A DNA stretch of 64,000 bases from Pseudoxanthomonas sangjuensis (GTDB taxonomy: Bacteria; Pseudomonadota; Gammaproteobacteria; Xanthomonadales; Xanthomonadaceae). The stretch is from positions 62,001 to 126,000 of the forward strand of contig NZ_PDWR01000003.1 of NCBI RefSeq assembly GCF_010211755.1, written 5' to 3'. Positions within the stretch are counted from its first letter, which is position 1. Each line of letters starts with the position of its first letter. A model generated the notes under the pieces. That model ran no database searches, was not told where the DNA came from, and saw nothing but the letters and a program-made list of their open reading frames with translations. Below are positions 15,655 to 21,869 of this stretch, piece by piece. The translations under genes and the position numbers were made by a program.

Positions 15655-17700
15655 ATGCGAACCAAGATGCAGTTGCGATTTGCCCTTTGTGCCGGGCTCG
15701 GCGCCTGTTGCGCCTCCGCCCCCGGGCAGACCGCGCAGACCGCGGACACCCCGCTGGTGGCGGCGAAAACGCAGACCCAGGCCAGCGCCTCGGACGAGGT
15801 CGAGGCGGCGGCCTTTGCCATAGACCCGGCCCGCGCCAGCGCCAGCCGCATCGTCGGCAGCACGGCCCTCGGCGGGCTGGAAAGCTATTCGCTGGACGGC
15901 AAGCGCCGTGCGGCGATGCCGGCCGGCGAAGCCGTCGCCGTGGCCACCGCCGAAGACGCGCGCGGAACCGTGCTCGCCGCCATCGACGCCACCGACAATC
16001 GCCTGCGGCTGTTCCGCGTGCGCGGCGCGGGGCTCGAGGAAGCGACCGCGCGCAAAATCGCGCTCGGCTTCGCCGGCGAGGGCATCTGCCTGTACCGGCA
16101 TGCGCTCGACGGCGCGCTGTACGCCTTCGTCGTCGGCGACGGCGGCGAGATCGACCAACTCATCCTGTTCGCCAACGCCGACGGCAGGCTCGATGCGCGC
16201 CAGGTGCGGCGCGTCAGCCTGCCCTCCACCGTGAAGCAGTGCGCCGCCGATTCGCGCGGCCATGTCTATGCGGCGCAGGAAACGGTCGGCCTGTGGCGCT
16301 TCAATGCCGACCCGGAAGCGGACCTCGACGCGACGATGGTCGATTCGCCGTCGCTGGGCAATCTCGAGGGCGAGACCAAGGGCGTGGCGCTCTACGACGG
16401 CGGCGCAGGCCGGCGCCTGCTGCTGGCTTCCGACACCGACGGCGGCCGCATCAACGTCTATGACCGCGACGACAACGACGCCTACGTCGGCGCGTTCCGC
16501 GCCGGCCCGAACGGCAAGGTCGTCGGCGAACCCGGTCCGCTCGCGGCGACCTCCGCGCCGCTGCCGTCGGCGCCGCACGGCGCGCTGCTGGTCGCGGACG
16601 AGGACGACTCGAACTACAAGCTGCTGTCGATCGACGACATCGCCAGCGCGCTGAAGCTGCCGGCCGCGCCATCCGCTTCGGCCGGCGCCGAGGACAAGCG
16701 CTTCGCCTCCGTCGTCGCCGTCGCCGAATCGCGGCCGATGGACAGCTACGGCGACGCCGCCGACGACCCGGCGATCTGGGCGGACCCGGACGATCCTGCC
16801 GGTAGCCTGGTCATCGGCACCGACAAGCGCGCCGGCCTGTACGTCTACGACCTGCAGGGCCGGGTCAAGAGCTTCATCGCCAGCGGCAAGATGAACAACG
16901 TCGACCTGCGCGACGGCTTCGAACTGGGCGGCGAGAAGATCGTGCTGGTGACCGCCAGCAACCGCACCGACAAGTCGATCGGCATCTACCGGCTCGACAC
17001 CGCGACGGGCGAACTGGCCGACATCGCCGATGGCGTCCAGCCCACCGGCCTCGGCGACCCCTACGGCCTGTGCATGTACCGCAGCGCGCGCGATGGCCGC
17101 ACCTACGTGCTGGTCAACGGCGACGATACACGCTTGCGCCAGTGGCAACTGGTGGCGACGAAGAACGGCAAGGTGCGGGCGGAGCTGGTGCGCGACCTGA
17201 ACTTCGATTCGCAGACCGAAGGCTGCGTCGCCGACGACGCCGGCGGCAGCCTGTTCGTCGACGAGGAGGACGTGGCGCTGTGGAAACTGCCGGCCGAACC
17301 CGATGGCGGCGACACCAAGACCGCGGTCGCGCGCGTCGCCGACAACCCGTCGCTGAAGGACGACCTGGAAGGCCTGGGCATCTACGACCTCGGCGACGGC
17401 CGCGGCTACATCGTGGTGTCCAGCCAGGGCAACGACAGCTATGCGGTGTTCCGCCGTGAAGGCGGCCACGAATACCTGGGTTCGTTCGCGGTGGTCGCGG
17501 ACCCCGCGAACGGCATCGACGGCATTTCCGAGACGGATGGCCTCGAGGTCAGCAGCCGCAACCTCGGTCCCGGCCTGGAACACGGCGCGATGGTCGCCCA
17601 GGACGGCCGCAACGTGATGCCGGTGGAGAACCAGAACTTCAAGATCGTGCCGTGGAAGGCGATCGCCGAAGCGCTGGGGCTGGAGATGCGCCAGCCCTGA
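15655..17700 (+). CDS. Two-domain beta-propeller phytase (3-phytase), secreted
   Basis: 681 residues with an N-terminal signal-like stretch. The C-terminal half (from about residue 350) is a standard calcium-dependent beta-propeller phytase: DDPAIWADP at 370, followed by GTDKRAGLYVYDLQG, DGVQPTGLGDPYGLC, DSQTEGCVADD and GDGRGYIVVSSQGNDSY. Residues about 55-345 repeat the same fold in a weaker form (GLESYSLDGK, FAGEGICLYRH, KGVALYDGG, GGRINVYDRDD) and lack the DDPAIW motif. Tandem phytases with one incomplete domain are known. Start chosen by GGGAGGAG just before the ATG. It removes phosphates from phytate to yield inositol phosphates for the neighbouring pathway. Confidence 0.93.
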   Translation: MRTKMQLRFALCAGLGACCASAPGQTAQTADTPLVAAKTQTQASASDEVEAAAFAIDPARASASRIVGSTALGGLESYSLDGKRRAAMPAGEAVAVATAEDARGTVLAAIDATDNRLRLFRVRGAGLEEATARKIALGFAGEGICLYRHALDGALYAFVVGDGGEIDQLILFANADGRLDARQVRRVSLPSTVKQCAADSRGHVYAAQETVGLWRFNADPEADLDATMVDSPSLGNLEGETKGVALYDGGAGRRLLLASDTDGGRINVYDRDDNDAYVGAFRAGPNGKVVGEPGPLAATSAPLPSAPHGALLVADEDDSNYKLLSIDDIASALKLPAAPSASAGAEDKRFASVVAVAESRPMDSYGDAADDPAIWADPDDPAGSLVIGTDKRAGLYVYDLQGRVKSFIASGKMNNVDLRDGFELGGEKIVLVTASNRTDKSIGIYRLDTATGELADIADGVQPTGLGDPYGLCMYRSARDGRTYVLVNGDDTRLRQWQLVATKNGKVRAELVRDLNFDSQTEGCVADDAGGSLFVDEEDVALWKLPAEPDGGDTKTAVARVADNPSLKDDLEGLGIYDLGDGRGYIVVSSQGNDSYAVFRREGGHEYLGSFAVVADPANGIDGISETDGLEVSSRNLGPGLEHGAMVAQDGRNVMPVENQNFKIVPWKAIAEALGLEMRQP

Positions 17701-18056
17701 CCGGACAAGATGCATGGCGGCGCCATTTCGCCGCATGGCCGATGGCGCTGCGCGTCACCGGGCACGCGGAGATCCGGCGCCTTGTCCTGCCTGCCGTCGC
17801 TTGGCGCGACGGCAGGCAGAAGCCACCAGACCGTGACGCTCCCTACCCTCCTTCCCGGAGATCTGCGTCATCGGCGCGGCGCCCGATGGTGGTCCTCGCC
17901 GCTTCCATTTCGCTGCGACGACGAACAATTCCGGAATCCCGCGGTTCGGGCAGCGCGTTGTGTGGACAACCGAGGCAGGCGAAACCGGCTTTCGCGACGG
18001 CGAGGGACATGCCTGGCGGTTTGCGGAAGACGCGGAAATCGTGCCCGCGGGCTTAA
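17701..18056. other. Intergenic stretch with a 14-bp perfect inverted repeat
   Basis: No coding region is supported here. The main structure is CTGCCTGCCGTCGC (17787-17800), a 5-base loop and its exact complement (17806-17819), 87 bp after the phytase stop. No T-run follows on either strand, so its role as a terminator, mRNA 3' end or repeat is open. Confidence 0.6.
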
Positions 18057-18086
18057 GATGCGCCTCCTAGTACAGGAGGCGACGTC
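18057..18086 (+). promoter_or_regulatory. Hairpin sequestering the ribosome-binding site of the dienelactone hydrolase gene
   Basis: CGCCTCCT (18061-18068), loop AGTAC, AGGAGGCG (18074-18081) form a perfect 8-bp stem that holds the whole AGGAGG Shine-Dalgarno sequence. GATG/CGTC adds four more pairs across a one-base bulge and reaches the base before the ATG at 18087. Translation would need this stem to open, as in RNA thermometers or helper-dependent leaders. Confidence 0.6.
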
Positions 18087-18770
18087 ATGGGCCAGTGGAT
18101 CACGATCGGGACCGCACGCGGGCCGGTGCAGGCCTGGCAATCGCCGCCCGACGGCAAGTCGCGCGGCGCGGCGCCCAAGGGTGGCGTCGTCGTCGTGCAG
18201 GAGATCTTCGGTGTCAATGCGCACATTCGCAGCGTTGCCGACGGTTTTGCCGCCGCCGGCTACCTGGCCATCGCGCCGGCTTTCTTCGACCTGGTCGAGC
18301 AGGGCGTGGAGCTCGACTACGGCCCGGCCGAGTTCCAGCGCGGCCGCGAGCTGGTGACCGAGGTCGGCCTGGACGGCGCACTGGCCGTGGTCGAAGCGGC
18401 CGCGAAGCTGGCCGCATCCGCCGGCAAGGTCGCCACGGTCGGCTATTGCTGGGGCGGCACCGTCGTACTGCGCGCGGCGCAGGAACTCGGCCTGCCGGGC
18501 GTCAGCTACTACGGTGCGCGCAACGTCGCCTTCCTCGACCGGCCGCTGAAGGCCCCGGTCGTCTTCCACTTCGGCGAGCGCGACGCCTCGATCCCGCCGG
18601 AAGCCGTGCAGGCGCATCGCGACAAGCTGCCGCCGACGCTGGCGCAAGTGTTCACCTATCCCGCCGGGCACGCCTTCAATCGCAACGTCGACCCGCGCCA
18701 CCACGACGCCGGCAGCGCCGCGCTGGCGCAGCAACGCACACTGGAATTCCTGCGGAAGAACATCGGATGA
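18087..18770 (+). CDS. Dienelactone hydrolase family protein
   Basis: 227 residues, typical length. An alpha/beta hydrolase of the dienelactone hydrolase type with the nucleophile cysteine in GYCWGG (Cys121), an aspartate in FGERD (Asp166) and a histidine in PAGHAF (His195). The N-terminal QEIFGVN segment forms the oxyanion region. Substrate unknown; relatives act on dienelactones or other small esters. It overlaps the following HIT gene by four bases (ATGA). Its ribosome-binding site is buried in a hairpin. Confidence 0.92.
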   Translation: MGQWITIGTARGPVQAWQSPPDGKSRGAAPKGGVVVVQEIFGVNAHIRSVADGFAAAGYLAIAPAFFDLVEQGVELDYGPAEFQRGRELVTEVGLDGALAVVEAAAKLAASAGKVATVGYCWGGTVVLRAAQELGLPGVSYYGARNVAFLDRPLKAPVVFHFGERDASIPPEAVQAHRDKLPPTLAQVFTYPAGHAFNRNVDPRHHDAGSAALAQQRTLEFLRKNIG

Positions 18771-19189
18771 GCGCCGCGCCGCGACAGGAATTCGTGCTGG
18801 ATCCGCGGCTCGAAGCCGACAGCGTGCTGGTCGCCGACGGCCCGCTGTCGCAGGTGCGGCTGATGGACGACGCGCGCTTCCCGTGGTTGCTGCTGGTGCC
18901 GCGCGTGCCCGGCGCGATGGAGTGGATCGACCTGGACGGCAACCAGCAGCGCCTGCTGCTGGCCGAGATCAACCAGGTGGCGAAGCTGCTGCGCGACGAA
19001 CCCGGCGTGCAGAAGCTGAACATCGGCGCCCTCGGCAACGTCGTGCGCCAGTTGCACGTGCACGTGGTCGGCCGCCACGAAGGCGACGCGGCGTGGCCGG
19101 GGCCGGTCTGGGGCAGCGGCGCCGCGCGGAAATGGGACGTCGATGCGCTCCTGGCGCGTGTCGCGGCATGGCGCGCCAGACTGGGATGA
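18767..19189 (+). CDS. HIT domain protein
   Basis: 140 residues. A histidine-triad nucleotide-binding fold is indicated by the QLHVHVVGRH motif near residue 95 and the upstream IGALGNVV. HIT proteins cleave nucleoside phosphoramidates or dinucleoside polyphosphates. This short variant with an early WLLLVPR segment is common in xanthomonad-like genomes. It is translationally coupled to the preceding hydrolase. Confidence 0.9.
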   Translation: MSAAPRQEFVLDPRLEADSVLVADGPLSQVRLMDDARFPWLLLVPRVPGAMEWIDLDGNQQRLLLAEINQVAKLLRDEPGVQKLNIGALGNVVRQLHVHVVGRHEGDAAWPGPVWGSGAARKWDVDALLARVAAWRARLG

Positions 19190-19268
19190 AAGCGACCCGG
19201 CGCGATGACATTCCGTTCAGATCGCGCGGTGCCAAAATGATGCCAACCTCACCGACACGGGACCGCCC

Positions 19269-19574
19269 ATGAAACGCCTGCTGCTCGCCGCGCTCCTCGC
19301 CATCGCCCTGCCTGCCTACGCCGGCATCTTCGACAAATCGCCGGACAAGGCGGCGCAGGAAGCGGCTGCCGGCGACCTGCCCGCGGTCACCGTCTGGATC
19401 GACGCCAGCTGGGGCTTCCGCAACCAGGGCGCGGCCAACAACCTGAGCAAGGCGCACAAGGCCTTCTACGCGAATGGCTACCGCGTGGTCAGCGTCGAGC
19501 CGTATATCGAAAACGGCGACCTGCAGGGTTTCTTCGTCACCTACGAGAAGCGCGCTTACGTTCCCGTACCCTGA
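19269..19574 (+). CDS. Small secreted hypothetical protein
   Basis: 101 residues. A clear signal peptide (MKRLLLAALLAIALPAYA) is followed by a short soluble domain with WIDASWGFRNQGAANNLSKAH and a final YEKRAYVPVP. No cysteine, lipobox or known motif is seen. Probably periplasmic, function unknown. It lies 79 bp after the HIT gene and runs tail to tail with the RDD gene only 3 bp away. Confidence 0.75.
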   Translation: MKRLLLAALLAIALPAYAGIFDKSPDKAAQEAAAGDLPAVTVWIDASWGFRNQGAANNLSKAHKAFYANGYRVVSVEPYIENGDLQGFFVTYEKRAYVPVP

Positions 19575-19577
19575 CAG

Positions 19578-20075
19578 TCAATCCGCCTTGACGACCCGGG
19601 TGCCGGCGATCAGGTCGTGCCCGCAACGGCAATCGGCGCGGAAGATCATCAGCACGTCCACCAGTGCCGCCAGGTTGCCGAGGAAGGGAACCAGGCCCGC
19701 TACCTGCACCGGCAGGTAGCGCTTGGCGATCAGCGTGGCGAAAGAGGGCTTCTCCCCCTGCAGATCGACGATGCGGATCTTCATCAGGCGTTTGCCCCAG
19801 GTCTGCCCGCTCGCGCTCAACGGATAGCCCTGCACGAGGACGAAGATCACGAAACCCATCAGCCCGTACAGCAGTTGCATGCCGAAGCCCGGCGCCTGCC
19901 CGCTCGACGCAGCCTGCCAGTAGCCGGTCGTGAACATGACCGGGCAGACGAGCACCAGCATGATCACGGTATCGAGCAATGCCGCGGCCAGGCGTTCGCC
20001 ACGGCCCGCAAGCTGGTCGTCCCGGGCCGGATCGACGACCGCCGTTTCCGGTGCCTGATAAGGATTCTGCTCCAT
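19578..20075 (-). CDS. RDD family membrane protein
   Basis: 165 residues. The N-terminus (MEQNPYQAPE) is typical of this family, followed by three or four hydrophobic segments (LLDTVIMLVLVCPVMF, LLYGLMGFVIFVLV, VAGLVPFLGNLAALVDVLMIF). Family arginine and aspartate positions are seen around RGERLAAALLD, and GQTWGKRLMKIRIVD is the characteristic RDD loop. Function of such proteins is mostly unknown; some relate to ion or compatible-solute transport. Confidence 0.85.
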   Translation of the reverse strand: MEQNPYQAPETAVVDPARDDQLAGRGERLAAALLDTVIMLVLVCPVMFTTGYWQAASSGQAPGFGMQLLYGLMGFVIFVLVQGYPLSASGQTWGKRLMKIRIVDLQGEKPSFATLIAKRYLPVQVAGLVPFLGNLAALVDVLMIFRADCRCGHDLIAGTRVVKAD

Positions 20076-20107
20076 CTCCGCCCCCTCCTTCCGCCGATGG
20101 ACGCTGC

Positions 20108-20677
20108 TCAGGTCCGCGGCAGCGTGACCCCGGTCTGCCCCTGGTACTTGCCGCCGCGATCCTTGTAGCTGGTCTCGCAGACCTCGTCGGATTCGAAGAA
20201 CAGCATCTGCGCCACGCCCTCGTTGGCGTAGATGCGCGCCGGCAGCGGCGTGGTGTTGCTGAACTCGAGGGTGACGTGACCCTCCCACTCCGGCTCCAGC
20301 GGGGTCACGTTGACAATGATGCCGCAACGCGCGTAGGTACTCTTGCCCAGGCACACCACCAGGGTGCTGCGCGGGATGCGGAAGTACTCGACGGTGCGCG
20401 CCAGCGCGAAGCTGTTCGGCGGAATGATGCAGACGTCGCCCTCCACGTCGACGAAGCTGCCGCTGTCGAAGTGCTTGGGGTCGACGATGGTCGAATTGAT
20501 GTTGGTGAACACCTTGAACTCGCGCGAGCAACGCACGTCGTAGCCGTAGCTGGAGGTGCCGTAGCTGACGATGCGGTGGCCGTCGGCGGCGGTCTTGACC
20601 TGGCCCGGCTCGAACGGCTCGATCATGCCGTGCTGTTCCGCCATCCGCTTGATCCAGCGGTCGCTCTTGATGCTCAT
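20108..20677 (-). CDS. dcd: dCTP deaminase
   Basis: 189 residues, the normal bacterial length. Family motifs are [30 protein letters not shown], the catalytic-glutamate region [19 protein letters not shown] and the C-terminal [18 protein letters not shown] lid. It deaminates dCTP to dUTP for thymidylate synthesis. Found 52 bp after apbC/mrp on the same strand, a common neighbour pair in this bacterial group. Confidence 0.97.
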   Translation of the reverse strand: MSIKSDRWIKRMAEQHGMIEPFEPGQVKTAADGHRIVSYGTSSYGYDVRCSREFKVFTNINSTIVDPKHFDSGSFVDVEGDVCIIPPNSFALARTVEYFRIPRSTLVVCLGKSTYARCGIIVNVTPLEPEWEGHVTLEFSNTTPLPARIYANEGVAQMLFFESDEVCETSYKDRGGKYQGQTGVTLPRT

Positions 20678-20729
20678 GCAATGCTTCCCGTGGCCGGACG
20701 GCCGTTGCGTGGAATTCTAGCCGAGTCGG

Positions 20730-21572
20730 TCACGCCAACGACGAGGCGATCGTCATCGGCGCGCGCGGCCGCTTCGCCAGTTCGCCCGCCAGCGCCCGCG
20801 CGGTGGCGCGGTAGGCCTGCGCCGCCGGCGAATCCGGCGCGGCCACCACCACCGGCTGGCCGGCGTCGCCCTGTTCGCGGATCGCGATGTCCAGCGGCAG
20901 CGAACCCAGCAGCGGCACGCCGTACTGGGCCGCCATGCGCTCGCCCCCGCCTTCGCCGAACAGGTGCTCGGCGTGGCCGCAGTTCGTGCAGACATGCACC
21001 GCCATGTTCTCGACGATGCCCAGCACGGGGACCTTCACCTTCTCGAACATCTTCAGCGCCTTGCGCGCGTCCAGCGTGGCGATTTCCTGCGGCGTGGTCA
21101 CGACCACCGCGCCGGCGACCGGAATCCGCTGCGCCAGGGTCAGGTGGATGTCGCCGGTGCCCGGCGGCAGGTCGACGACCAGGTAATCAAGGTCGCCCCA
21201 GCGGGTGTCGTTGAACAGCTGGGTCAGCGCCGAGGTCGCCATCGGCCCGCGCCAGATCATCGGCGTGTCGGCGTCGACCAGCAGGCCGATCGACATCGCC
21301 TCGACCCCGAACGCGCGCAGCGGCTCGATCGACTTGTTGTCCGGGCTTTCCGGGCGCCCGCTCAGGCCGAGCATCGCCGGCACGCTGGGCCCGTAGATGT
21401 CCGCGTCGAGCAGCCCGACCTTCGCCCCGTCGGCAACCAGCGCCAGCGCCAGGTTCACCGCGGTGGTCGACTTGCCTACCCCGCCCTTGCCCGAGGCCAC
21501 CGCGATGACATTGCGCACGCGCGGGTGCGGCGAGAGGTCGGGCTGGACGGCATGAGCAGATATGCTGGGCAT
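20730..21572 (-). CDS. apbC: Iron-sulfur cluster carrier ATPase ApbC/Mrp
   Basis: 280 residues from the ATG at 21572; a start ten codons upstream lies in AT-rich leader sequence. Deviant Walker A ASGKGGVGKST, Walker B-like DYLVVDLPPGTGD and the CTNCG cysteine pair used for cluster binding are all present. It lacks the N-terminal DUF59 domain of longer Mrp proteins. It loads or carries Fe-S clusters in the cytoplasm. A run of eight A bases on the plus strand (T on the coding strand) lies 18-26 bp upstream. Confidence 0.93.
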   Translation of the reverse strand: MPSISAHAVQPDLSPHPRVRNVIAVASGKGGVGKSTTAVNLALALVADGAKVGLLDADIYGPSVPAMLGLSGRPESPDNKSIEPLRAFGVEAMSIGLLVDADTPMIWRGPMATSALTQLFNDTRWGDLDYLVVDLPPGTGDIHLTLAQRIPVAGAVVVTTPQEIATLDARKALKMFEKVKVPVLGIVENMAVHVCTNCGHAEHLFGEGGGERMAAQYGVPLLGSLPLDIAIREQGDAGQPVVVAAPDSPAAQAYRATARALAGELAKRPRAPMTIASSLA

Positions 21573-21616
21573 GGATTCGACAGTTTTTATTAAAAAAAAC
21601 AATGACCTGAGAAATT

Positions 21617-21741
21617 ATGCCATTGGCATCCCCGGGGAGCAGCCACCCGACGCATCCGGATGCCCCGGGAGGGGATCCCTAGCCACCCGGAAAGGACATT
21701 TGGTGGCAAATTCTACAGGCAGCGATGACCGTTCACGGTCA
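21617..21741. promoter_or_regulatory. Structured intergenic region between apbC and a TonB receptor
   Basis: Several inverted repeats are packed here: ATGCCA/TGGCAT (21617-21629), GGCATCC (21625-21631) with GGATGCC (21658-21664), GCCACC (21672-21677) with GGTGGC (21692-21697), and the near-palindrome TGACCGT/ACGGTCA (21726-21741). TTCACA (21743) and TAACGT (21766) at 17-base spacing could be a weak promoter for the receptor. It matches no riboswitch I know, so leader RNA or operator remains open. Confidence 0.4.
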
Positions 21742-21869
21742 CTTCACATCGAATTAACCACATGCTAACGTCGAGCCCGGGAGAGGAATCACCCAGGCAA
21801 TTGCGACCGTACTGCCCGCTTTGGGATGGGCGGAACGGCCATTCCTTAAGTCAAACACAGGGTCAGTCC

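Noticed and set aside
21562-21768. Possible 68-codon plus-strand gene or leader peptide before the TonB receptor
   Set aside because: It starts inside apbC, has no family and its reading passes through the structured region; an internal GTG with GGAAAGGA is not enough to call a peptide.
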